Shown here: in pieces, positions 1-5,665 of the stretch
Layout of the letters: each line of letters begins with the position of its first letter
How positions within the stretch are numbered: position 1 is the stretch's first letter
From: Proteobacteria bacterium UBA6729
GTDB lineage: Bacteria > Pseudomonadota > Gammaproteobacteria > Porifericomitales > Porifericomitaceae
Assembly (NCBI GenBank): GCA_002454015.1
Contig: DKIB01000035.1
Location: forward strand, 205 to 5,869
DNA: 5,665 nt
Direction: 5' to 3'
Notes under the pieces: model-generated
What the model was told of the DNA's origin: nothing
Seen by the model: only the letters and a program-made list of their open reading frames with translations
The model's database searches: none
Position numbers and translations under genes: made by a program

Positions 1-2
1 TG

Positions 3-1631
3 TCTGATTACCACCTGACCCCGCAGCAGCTCCCGGTCTGTCCCGGGCGTCTCTTTCTGGGCGTGGGGTTTCATTGGGACCGCTATCACAGCCAGCGCCT
101 CACCGAAGCGCGTGCGCCGGGCAGCGAGGCCCTGCTGGCTGCCGCCACCGGTAGTGGCGATGCTGCGCTGCATGGGGTGGGCGCAAATGCCGAACATCCG
201 GTGTGGATTGATGAACCGGAGCGGGCTGGACACACGCTGGTGCTGGGCACCACCCGGGTAGGCAAGACCCGCTTGGCAGAACTGCTGATTGCACAGGATA
301 TACGGCGCGGCCACTGTACCATCGTACTGGACCCGAAGGGCGACCCGGCCCTGTTTCTGCGGATGGTCACCGAGGCCCGCCGCGCTGGACGCCTGCATCG
401 CCTGCGCTTCTTTCATCTGGGCTTTCCGCAGCTGTCCATCGGCTACAACCCGATAGGCGACTTTGGCCGGATTACCGAGGTCGCCACCCGGCTGGCCAGA
501 CAGCTGCCCGGTCAGGGCGATGCCGCAGCATTCCGGGAGTTTGCCTGGCGCTTCATCAACATCGTTGCGCGTGCCCTGAAGGGGCTGGGGCGCACCCCGG
601 ATATCCGTGCCATCGCCTACCATCTGGAACATATGGATACCCTGCTGCTGGATTATTGTGCGCTGTGGCTGGACCGTGATGGTCCGGCAGATTGGCGGCT
701 GCAGGTTGCGAATATCTACAGACAGGGCAACCGCGCCTCGCGCCAGCAGAACCCCAAGGCCACTGCATTGGCAAACTACCTGCGGGCACAGAACCAACAC
801 GATGAGATCGCCGATGCACTACTCGGCATACTGGCTTATGATCGCGGCTACTTCGAAAAATTGATCGCCAGCCTGCTGCCCCTGCTGGAAAAGCTCGGCT
901 CCGGGGAGACTGGCAGACTGCTGGTACCGACCACCGACAGACCGATGCTGGAATGGGCAGGTGCCATAACCCATGGGGATATCGTCTATGTGGGACTGGA
1001 TGCGTTGTCTGATGCCGAGGTGGCCAGCGCGGTAGGCAACAGTATGTTCGCTGATCTGACCTCGCTGGCCGGACGTCTGTATAAACAGGATGCGCTTGCC
1101 CACCGCCGCACACGACCGCCGGTATCGATCCATGCCGATGAGTTCAACGAACTGGTGGGCCCGGAATTCATCCCCTTGCTGAACAAGGCAGGCGGGGCCG
1201 GGATCCGTATCACCGCCTACACCCAGACCCTGTCCGACATTGAGGTGGGGCTGGATGGTCCAGCGCAGGCCGAGCAGGCCATCGGCAACCTGAATTCACT
1301 GATCATGCTGCGGGTGCGTGACGAACACACTGCGAGCCTGCTGACCCGGCAGCTGCAGGAGGTAAAGCTCTACCAGCGCCTGACGGAATCGCGCTGCACG
1401 GACGGCAACGCAGATGGTGTGGATTTTATCTCACAAACGGGGGATCGCATGGATGCACAGCTAACCACGCTGGTAACCACCAGTGATCTGGTATCGTTAC
1501 CCTGCGGGCACGCATTTGCCCTGTTGCAGGGTGGGCGACTGTACAAGTTGCGACTACCACTGCTGGCCCAGGACACACCCGTCCCTGCCGGGATCGAAGA
1601 GGCCGTGAGCTGGTGCACAGCGCCACCATGA
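3..1631 (+). CDS. traD: Conjugative coupling factor TraD, PFGI-1/ICE class (5' end outside window)
   Basis: This is a VirD4/TraD-type coupling ATPase, which in ICE transfer brings the relaxosome DNA to the type IV secretion channel at the inner membrane. The frame is open from base 3 and stays coding through the first 20 codons (…TPQQLPVCPGRLFLG…), so the GTG at 63 is not the true start; the N-terminal part lies upstream of the window. About 542 residues are visible. The Walker A motif GTTRVGKT is at 246-269. A Walker B-like SIHADEFNEL follows, with its DE pair at 1137-1142, and downstream is the ITAYTQTLSDIE…IGNLNSLIMLRV stretch typical of the family. The C-terminus appears complete. The stop overlaps the next gene as ATGA. 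The PFGI-1 subclass is inferred from motif wording and from the DUF4400 neighbour. No frameshift is seen. Confidence 0.9.
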   Translation, partial: SDYHLTPQQLPVCPGRLFLGVGFHWDRYHSQRLTEARAPGSEALLAAATGSGDAALHGVGANAEHPVWIDEPERAGHTLVLGTTRVGKTRLAELLIAQDIRRGHCTIVLDPKGDPALFLRMVTEARRAGRLHRLRFFHLGFPQLSIGYNPIGDFGRITEVATRLARQLPGQGDAAAFREFAWRFINIVARALKGLGRTPDIRAIAYHLEHMDTLLLDYCALWLDRDGPADWRLQVANIYRQGNRASRQQNPKATALANYLRAQNQHDEIADALLGILAYDRGYFEKLIASLLPLLEKLGSGETGRLLVPTTDRPMLEWAGAITHGDIVYVGLDALSDAEVASAVGNSMFADLTSLAGRLYKQDALAHRRTRPPVSIHADEFNELVGPEFIPLLNKAGGAGIRITAYTQTLSDIEVGLDGPAQAEQAIGNLNSLIMLRVRDEHTASLLTRQLQEVKLYQRLTESRCTDGNADGVDFISQTGDRMDAQLTTLVTTSDLVSLPCGHAFALLQGGRLYKLRLPLLAQDTPVPAGIEEAVSWCTAPP

Positions 1632-2224
1632 ATCGGCCACCCACCGGGATACTCTGGCTGGGTACACGACTGCTGTGTATTGTGGCCCTGTTCCTGCTGG
1701 TACAACTCGCATACAGTTACTGGCCCCTGGCCGGGCAGCGTGATGCGAGTCGCCTGCAGACACAGGTGCAACAGGAATACGCCCGGCTGCTTGCCACGGC
1801 AGCTCCCGCCACCCTGACAGCAATACACCATACCCGGCGCCTGCTGTACCGATGGCTGTATATTCCCGCTGATACGCAGCTACAGGCTGCCCCGCTGGTG
1901 TCGATATGGAACGCGATGCTGAGTCGCCTGGCCATGCGGCTGGGCGTACTGGGTTCCATCACCCCGCTGTACCTGCTGGCAGGTATCGTGGCGGTGGCAG
2001 ACGGCCTCTGTGCACGCAAGTTGCGCCGTCTGGCAGGCAGGCCAGAGAGCAGCTTCGTCTACCATCGCCTGAAACATACACTGCTGGGGATGATGCTCGC
2101 TGGCCTGGCGGGCTATCTGTGCTGGCCCTGGGCCATCGTCCCACACCCCGGCGGCGCGGCACATGCGGTGTTGTACACCATCCTGCTGCGACAGTGTGTC
2201 GCCCGCTTCAAAAAATATCTGTAG
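1628..2224 (+). CDS. ICE membrane protein, DUF4400/TIGR03747 (PFL_4697-like) family
   Basis: A 198-residue integral membrane protein of the family that regularly follows traD in PFGI-1-type ICEs; its exact role in transfer is unknown. Predicted hydrophobic segments are at about residues 10-33, 106-127, 151-172 and 177-193. Between segments two and three lies RPESSFVYHRLKH, and the protein ends FKKYL; both resemble the family's conserved features as I recall them. I chose the ATG at 1628 because it overlaps the traD TGA (ATGA), implying translational coupling. An in-frame GTG at 1613 would add five residues and has a slightly better purine-rich upstream stretch (aagagg), so it remains possible. 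The gene ends 6 nt from the stop of the converging sspA. The transfer genes normally found next are absent. Confidence 0.82.
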   Translation: MNRPPTGILWLGTRLLCIVALFLLVQLAYSYWPLAGQRDASRLQTQVQQEYARLLATAAPATLTAIHHTRRLLYRWLYIPADTQLQAAPLVSIWNAMLSRLAMRLGVLGSITPLYLLAGIVAVADGLCARKLRRLAGRPESSFVYHRLKHTLLGMMLAGLAGYLCWPWAIVPHPGGAAHAVLYTILLRQCVARFKKYL

Positions 2225-2236
2225 CGGCGCTTACAG
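2210..2236 (-). terminator. Probable intrinsic terminator of petABC-sspA, spanning both converging stop codons
   Basis: Read on the minus strand, CTGTAAGCGCCGCTACAG (2236-2219) can fold with a CTGTA/TACAG outer stem, one bulged A and a short G-C inner stem, and is followed by ATA and six T (2215-2210). The hairpin contains the sspA TAA and the reverse complement of the DUF4400 TAG. The T-tract is the complement of the AAA-AAA-TAT codons for KKY of the DUF4400 protein. The stem is modest, so termination strength is uncertain. On the plus strand the hairpin is followed by GGCCGTTATAG, which is not a good T-tract, so it serves the minus strand only. Confidence 0.45.
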
Positions 2237-2842
2237 GCCGTTATAGTCACGGTCCTCTTCGATCAGGCTGCGCTTGAAGGAGCCATGTGCAAACAGGCGC
2301 CGGGCGTAAGGCCGTATGTGACGCAATGCCGACGGTTGCAGCTGGATGCCACAACCGGACAGCCGCCACAACACCGGGGCAATGAAGCAGTCAATCATGG
2401 ACAGGTCATCCCCGGCCTGAAACGGCTGACGCGAAAACATTGAAGCCATCGTTGACAGCTGATCCCGCACTGCATTGCGGGCACCGGCCACGGCGATCTC
2501 ATTACCCGGATAGAGCAGCTCGCACAACGGCGGATACAGATTATTGATGATACGCTGTCGCAGCTGCCGGGTGTGTGCCCTGAGCACCGGGTCCACCGGC
2601 ATCAGCGGCGGGAAGGGATAGCGTTCATCAAGAAACTCGGCAATCAGCTGGGATTCATACAGCACCAGATGACGATCCGTCAGCGTGAGTATGGCCCCGG
2701 ATGGATTCAGATCAGCGACATCCTCCCGCAGCTTCCTGTTCTCCTCACGCACGATACGGATATCCGCCTCGATGCGCTTCTCCCTGAACACCACGCGCAC
2801 CGCATGATCCACTGGCTCCAGGGCACTACAGTAAAGAAGCAT
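2231..2842 (-). CDS. sspA: SspA (stringent starvation protein A) homologue, divergent
   Basis: A 203-residue protein with glutathione-S-transferase fold. SspA binds RNA polymerase and adjusts transcription in starvation and acid stress; it is not an active transferase. Recognition rests on DLNPSG…LVLYESQLIAEFLDERYPFPPLMPVDP (residues 44-85) and DDLSMIDCFIAPVLWRL (145-161), which match SspA closely, and on its place after petC. The ATG at 2842 aligns with the MTLFSG start region of E. coli SspA, so the protein lacks the roughly 10-residue N-terminal tail. In-frame TAG lies nine bases upstream, so no earlier start is possible. No Shine-Dalgarno sequence is evident. Oddities: leucine 52 sits where SspA and GST proteins carry the cis-proline (VPTL becomes ILTL), and the PHP pocket motif is PFP (76-78). 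A stray GST paralogue is less likely given the context. Confidence 0.85.
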   Translation of the reverse strand: MLLYCSALEPVDHAVRVVFREKRIEADIRIVREENRKLREDVADLNPSGAILTLTDRHLVLYESQLIAEFLDERYPFPPLMPVDPVLRAHTRQLRQRIINNLYPPLCELLYPGNEIAVAGARNAVRDQLSTMASMFSRQPFQAGDDLSMIDCFIAPVLWRLSGCGIQLQPSALRHIRPYARRLFAHGSFKRSLIEEDRDYNGL

Positions 2843-2851
2843 GCAGGGCGG

Positions 2852-2868
2852 CTAGGAGCCTGTCCAAG
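2852..2868 (+). repeat. Left terminal inverted repeat plus CTAG
   Basis: CTAGGAGCCTGTCCAAG is identical to the reverse complement of 2992-3008. The match stops on both sides (G2851 versus T3009; T2869 versus T2991), which fixes the repeat at 17 bp. Confidence 0.85.
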
Positions 2869-2991
2869 TAGTCCATGTCGGCGAGCACTGTCCCATATTT
2901 TGGCAATATTTCGGCCAAAGATGTCTGTACAATCCAAAAATACAGCGGTTTAGAATGGCAAAGTGGAGCGAAAATTCGCAGGTTTGCATTT

Positions 2992-3008
2992 CTTGGACAG
3001 GCTCCTAG
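2992..3008 (-). repeat. Right terminal inverted repeat plus CTAG
   Basis: CTTGGACAGGCTCCTAG is the exact inverse partner of 2852-2868. Its last four bases, CTAG, carry the petC TAG stop on the minus strand (3007-3005). In the petC-sspA transcript the two copies could pair into a 17-bp stem closing a 123-nt loop. Confidence 0.85.
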
Positions 3009-3742
3009 TGCACGTCCCGCCAGTATTCCTTCTTCAGGAACCAGACGATCACAGCCAGCACCAGCAGATAGAGTATTACCCAGATCCCGACTCGCTCACG
3101 CTGCAAGCGCACAGGCTCGCTCAGATAGACCAGAAAATTCACCACATCCAGGATCGTCCGCGAGTATTCATCCGCACTCAGGCTGCCGGGCACCGCCATC
3201 TCCAGGCGGTCCAGCACACGCAACTCACTGCCATCCTGCCGCTGCTCCGTGCGGTACACAGGACGCTGTATGCCCTGCAATTGCCACAACACATGTGGCA
3301 TGGCCGTGCCAGGGAACACCAGATTATCGGCTCCGGTGGGGCGGGACGGGCTCGCGTAGAAGCTGTGCAGGAAGGAGTAAATCCAGTCCGGTCCATGGGC
3401 CCGCGCCGCCAGCGACAAATCCGGCGGGGCGGTGGAAAAATAGCGTTTCCCGTCCGCCTGACTCATGGCAATACTCATGGTTGAACTGACCTTGTGAGCA
3501 GGGTCAAACACCAGATTGGAAAGCAGAACCTCCCTGGGTATCCCCAGGTCCTTCACCAATCTCTCATAGCGCACATACTTGGCGGAGTGACAGCCCATGC
3601 AGTAGTTTACAAACAAATGAGCACCCCGTTGCAGAGAGGCGCGATCCGTGACCGATACCTCGGCGTGCATCAACGGGGCCTTGTCATCGGTGGCCCAGCA
3701 CAACATTGGAGCCAACCATGCCAGCGCCAGCAGAACACGCAC
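3005..3742 (-). CDS. petC: Cytochrome c1, haem subunit of the cytochrome bc1 complex
   Basis: A 245-residue periplasm-facing c-type cytochrome that takes electrons from the Rieske protein and passes them to soluble cytochrome c. A signal peptide (residues 1-17, VLLALAWLAPMLCWA) precedes the mature domain. The haem-attachment motif is CMGCH (C48, C51, H52). The distal ligand is probably M148 in FPGTAMPHVLW. The family signature PPDLSLAARAHGPDWIY is at 106-122. A C-terminal anchor spans about 218-236, followed by the basic KKEYWRDVH. The start is GTG at 3742, two bases after the petB stop; the frame stays open upstream, but that stretch is petB in another frame and has no c1 character. The tight spacing implies coupling to petB. 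Its TAG stop lies in the CTAG flanking the insertion element. Confidence 0.95.
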   Translation of the reverse strand: MRVLLALAWLAPMLCWATDDKAPLMHAEVSVTDRASLQRGAHLFVNYCMGCHSAKYVRYERLVKDLGIPREVLLSNLVFDPAHKVSSTMSIAMSQADGKRYFSTAPPDLSLAARAHGPDWIYSFLHSFYASPSRPTGADNLVFPGTAMPHVLWQLQGIQRPVYRTEQRQDGSELRVLDRLEMAVPGSLSADEYSRTILDVVNFLVYLSEPVRLQRERVGIWVILYLLVLAVIVWFLKKEYWRDVH

Positions 3743-3744
3743 GA

Positions 3745-4971
3745 TCAGCGTACCCGTTCCGGTTCCGGGCGCACCGGATCCCAGCGCGTGTAAAAGGGCA
3801 TAAGCACAAAGAACAGAAAATAGACCACGGCAAAGAACCGGGCCAACATCGTGATGGTCGTGCTCGCCGGTTGCAGGCCGATCCAGCCCAGCATCAAAAA
3901 GCTGACCGTGAACAGCGCCAGCGCCAGCTTGAACATCCAGCCCCGATAGCGGATGGAACGCACCGGGCTGCGGTCCAGCCACGGCAACAAAAAGAACATC
4001 ATCACCGAGCCGCCCATCAACACCGCTCCCACAAACTTTCCGGGCACAGCACGCAAGATGGAATAGAAGGGCGTGAAGTACCACACCGGAGCAATATGCT
4101 CAGGTGTCTTCAGCGGATCAGCCGGCACAAAATTGGCGGGCTCCAAAAACAGCCCGCCGAAGGTGGGGGCAAAAAACACCACGGCAAAGAAAATAATAAA
4201 AAACACCACCGCACCAAAGATATCCTTCACCGTGTAGTAGGGATGAAAGGGGATGCCATCCTCAGGTACACCCATGGCATTCTTGCGCTTCTTGATCTCA
4301 ATGCCATCAGGATTATTCGAGCCCACCTCATGCAATGCCATTACATGCAGCACCGACATCACCACCAGTAACAAGGGGACGGCAATCACATGCAACGAGA
4401 AAAAGCGATTCAGGGTCACATCCGAAATGGTGTAGTCGCCACGAACCCAGATCGCCAGCTGATCACCGATGATGGGCACCGCGCTGAACAGATTGACGAT
4501 CACCTGGGCTCCCCAGTAAGACATCTGCCCCCATGGCAGCAGATAACCCAAAAAGGCCTCGGCCATCAGTAACATGTACAAACACATGCCAAACAGCCAC
4601 AACAACTCCCGCGGATGCTTGTAGGAACCATACAACAGGGCGCGATACATATGCAGATAAATCACCACAAAGAACGCCGAGGCCCCGGTAGAATGGATAT
4701 AGCGCACCAGCCAGCCCCACTCCACATCGCGCATGATGTATTCCACAGAGGCAAAGGCCCCCTCTGCCGAAGGCTTGTAGTTCATGGTCAGCCAGATGCC
4801 GGTAAGCAGCTGTATCACCAGCATCAACAGCGCCAGAGAACCAAAGAAATACCAGAAATTGAAATTTTTGGGGGCGTAGTAACCCGCCAGATGTTCGTGC
4901 CACAACCGGCTCAGCGGAAAACGACGGTCCACCCATCCCAGGGCATCACCCAAAAACTGTCGCACCCGCAC
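3745..4971 (-). CDS. petB: Cytochrome b of the bc1 complex, full-length
   Basis: A 408-residue membrane protein carrying both b haems and the quinone sites of quinol:cytochrome c oxidoreductase. It is the fused eight-helix form, not split b6/subunit IV. Haem ligands are H93 and H107 on one helix and H194 and H209 on the other; the second pair has 14 intervening residues instead of the 13 of mitochondrial cytochrome b. GYLLPWGQMSYWGA (142-155) and the quinol-oxidation motif PVWY (295-298, in TPEHIAPVWYFTPFYSILRA) are evident; PVWY is the form of beta- and gammaproteobacteria, where mitochondria have PEWY. The start is GTG at 4971, five bases after the petA stop. A second GTG at 4965 is better spaced from GAGGT and would give 406 residues. 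Confidence 0.97.
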   Translation of the reverse strand: MRVRQFLGDALGWVDRRFPLSRLWHEHLAGYYAPKNFNFWYFFGSLALLMLVIQLLTGIWLTMNYKPSAEGAFASVEYIMRDVEWGWLVRYIHSTGASAFFVVIYLHMYRALLYGSYKHPRELLWLFGMCLYMLLMAEAFLGYLLPWGQMSYWGAQVIVNLFSAVPIIGDQLAIWVRGDYTISDVTLNRFFSLHVIAVPLLLVVMSVLHVMALHEVGSNNPDGIEIKKRKNAMGVPEDGIPFHPYYTVKDIFGAVVFFIIFFAVVFFAPTFGGLFLEPANFVPADPLKTPEHIAPVWYFTPFYSILRAVPGKFVGAVLMGGSVMMFFLLPWLDRSPVRSIRYRGWMFKLALALFTVSFLMLGWIGLQPASTTITMLARFFAVVYFLFFVLMPFYTRWDPVRPEPERVR

Positions 4972-4976
4972 CTCAG

Positions 4977-5576
4977 TCAGGCCTCTGCATCTACACCGAT
5001 AACCAGATAGCTGTCGCTCAGGAACTTGTGTGGCGGCACACGTAGATTGAACGGCCGCGCCGGTGAACCCTCGTAGACACGCCCGGCCAGATCAAAGTGC
5101 GAACCATGACAGGCACACTGAAAGCCCCCGACCCAGAGCTCCGGTAGGCCCCCAACGGACTCATCCGGACGCACATACCTGGGCACACAGCCCAGATGCG
5201 TACAAACGCCCTCCAGCACCAGATACCCGGGCTGAATCGATCGGTGTGTATTGCGTGCGTACTCCGGCTGCTGAGCCCTCTCCGAACCCGGGTCACTCAG
5301 CGCAGAGTCAACGGAGCTCAGTGCCTCCACCACCGCCCGGGTGCGTTGCAGGATCCAGATCGGCCTGCCCCGCCAACTCACGGTACGCTGCTCCCCCGGC
5401 AGCATGCCCCGCAGGTCCACCTCCACCGGCCCGCCCACCAGCCGGGTTCGGGCACTCGGGGCCATCATGGACAGGAAGGGCACGGCCGCCACCACCGCAC
5501 CCGCACCCCCCACAACCGTGGCCGCAGTGGTCAGGAATCGGCGCCGGGCCAAGTCAGGCTTGGGGGAATCGTCCAT
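4977..5576 (-). CDS. petA: Ubiquinol-cytochrome c reductase iron-sulphur subunit (Rieske protein)
   Basis: A 199-residue protein carrying the 2Fe-2S cluster that accepts the first electron from quinol at cytochrome b and delivers it to cytochrome c1. The N-terminus has a twin-arginine signal-anchor, ARRRFLTTAA (residues 10-19), followed by a hydrophobic segment to about residue 40; it is probably exported folded by Tat and kept as anchor. Cluster-binding boxes are CTHLGC (125-130) and CACHGS (154-159): C125, H127, C154 and H157 are the ligands and C130-C156 the expected disulphide. The ending PPHKFLSDSYLVIGV is typical. The ATG at 5576 (MDDSPKPDLARRRF) is chosen because an upstream extension of 25 codons from 5651 would bury the Tat signal. 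No clear ribosome-binding site is visible. First gene of the operon. Confidence 0.95.
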   Translation of the reverse strand: MDDSPKPDLARRRFLTTAATVVGGAGAVVAAVPFLSMMAPSARTRLVGGPVEVDLRGMLPGEQRTVSWRGRPIWILQRTRAVVEALSSVDSALSDPGSERAQQPEYARNTHRSIQPGYLVLEGVCTHLGCVPRYVRPDESVGGLPELWVGGFQCACHGSHFDLAGRVYEGSPARPFNLRVPPHKFLSDSYLVIGVDAEA

Positions 5577-5585
5577 CGCCGCCGG

Positions 5586-5594
5586 ATTGTACCA
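5586..5594 (-). promoter_or_regulatory. petA: Candidate extended -10 promoter of petA
   Basis: On the minus strand TGG-TACAAT (5594-5586) matches an extended -10 element (TGn before the hexamer, one mismatch to TATAAT). No good -35 box lies 16-18 bases upstream. Transcription would begin about three bases before the petA ATG, giving an almost leaderless message, which would fit the missing ribosome-binding site but makes the call uncertain. The rest of 5577-5665 shows no gene; the end of rpsI, a frequent upstream neighbour of petA, is not recognisable in it. Confidence 0.25.
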
Positions 5595-5665
5595 CAGCCC
5601 CACTGAACATCGACGGAGACGCACCCCCTTCCGGGTAACCGTACCCCTCATTGCAAGCCCGAATG

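Larger units (their letters stand above)
1..2224 (+). mobile_element. End of an ICE conjugation module (partial)
   Basis: Two adjacent genes of PFGI-1-type ICEs, traD and the DUF4400 gene, occupy this stretch in their usual order. The left boundary is outside the window. On the right, ICE-type sequence ends at the DUF4400 stop and chromosomal petABC-sspA begins within about 10 bp. No integrase, tRNA 3' end or direct-repeat attachment site is visible at that edge, so this is probably an internal rearrangement or deletion junction, not an intact ICE end. Whether the element is complete elsewhere cannot be judged here. Confidence 0.6.
2852..3008. mobile_element. MITE-like insertion between petC and sspA, with CTAG target duplication
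   Basis: CTAGGAGCCTGTCCAAG (2852-2868) and its exact reverse complement (2992-3008) bound this stretch. The simplest reading is a 149-bp element (2856-3004) with 13-bp terminal inverted repeats, GAGCCTGTCCAAG, flanked by a 4-bp CTAG duplication. Because CTAG is its own complement, the alternative of longer terminal repeats with another target length cannot be excluded. The interior is about 46% G+C by hand count, lower than the genes on either side. It encodes no transposase, so it would have moved in trans. A 4-bp CTAG target is seen in part of the IS5 family, but the parent element is not identified. The right CTAG contains the petC stop codon. Confidence 0.75.

Noticed and set aside
2200..2250. 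ICE attachment site at the sspA junction
   Set aside because: No tRNA gene, integrase or repeated core is visible; a second copy would have to lie outside the window.
2231..2842. Reading the sspA gene as a catalytic glutathione S-transferase
   Set aside because: The place after petC and the SspA-specific DERxPxPPLMPV and DCxxAPxLWRL stretches fit the regulator better.
2899..2919. Small hairpin TTTGGC/GCCAAA inside the insertion element as a regulatory structure
   Set aside because: Six-bp stem with a nine-base loop can occur by chance and lacks any adjoining signal.
2573..2953. 126-codon plus-strand frame over sspA and the insertion element
   Set aside because: Antisense to sspA, crosses the transposon boundary and has no family resemblance.
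3005..4084. Longer 359-residue version of petC starting at 4084
   Set aside because: Its first 114 residues are petB read in another frame. The signal peptide and cytochrome c1 homology begin at the GTG at 3742.
3706..4371. 221-codon plus-strand frame opposite petB and petC
   Set aside because: It is antisense to two well-supported genes, rich in H, Q and R as complement shadows often are, and shows no recognisable domain.
5063..5638. 191-codon plus-strand frame opposite petA
   Set aside because: Proline-rich shadow of a GC-rich gene with clear Rieske motifs.
5633..5646. Short inverted repeat GGGTAACCGTACCC as terminator of an upstream gene
   Set aside because: Only a 5-bp stem with a 4-base loop and no T-tract on either strand.
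5577..5651. 25-codon N-terminal extension of petA
   Set aside because: It precedes a good Tat signal that must be near the N-terminus; MDDSPKPDLARRRF is the natural start.

Overview
The window joins two unrelated blocks that converge. Bases 1-2224 (+ strand) are the end of a conjugative-transfer module of the PFGI-1 type of integrative and conjugative element (ICE): the 3' part of a traD-like coupling ATPase gene, cut by the window edge, and an overlapping small DUF4400/TIGR03747-type membrane-protein gene. Bases 2231-5576 (- strand) are a respiratory-chain operon in the order petA-petB-petC-sspA, encoding the Rieske protein, cytochrome b and cytochrome c1 of the cytochrome bc1 complex, followed by an SspA (stringent starvation protein A) homologue.

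The petABC-sspA order, a full-length cytochrome b with a PVWY quinol-oxidation motif, and PFGI-1-type transfer genes all point to a gammaproteobacterium, or less likely a betaproteobacterium. The genus cannot be named from this window. Coding density is very high: petA-petB are 5 nt apart, petB-petC 2 nt apart, traD and the DUF4400 gene overlap by ATGA, and the converging stop codons are separated by 6 nt.

Two things stand out. First, a 149-bp element (2856-3004) with 13-bp perfect terminal inverted repeats and flanking CTAG copies (17 bp perfect inverted match in all) sits exactly at the petC stop codon. It looks like a MITE-type non-autonomous insertion that duplicated CTAG, restored the petC TAG stop, and pushed sspA from about 9 nt to 162 nt downstream of petC. 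Second, the ICE block ends abruptly at the sspA tail: sspB, the usual partner after sspA, is absent here, and so are the transfer genes normally found after the DUF4400 gene. A probable sspA terminator overlaps both stop codons and uses the last codons of the DUF4400 gene as its T-tract.

Functionally, PetA, PetB and PetC form the quinol:cytochrome c oxidoreductase. SspA would be an RNA-polymerase-associated regulator, but this copy is divergent at positions normally conserved: the cis-proline site of the thioredoxin fold and the PHP pocket motif. No RNA gene, CRISPR array, attachment site or integrase was seen. No dramatic new multi-gene system is visible; the novelty lies in the insertion element, the junction and the altered SspA.
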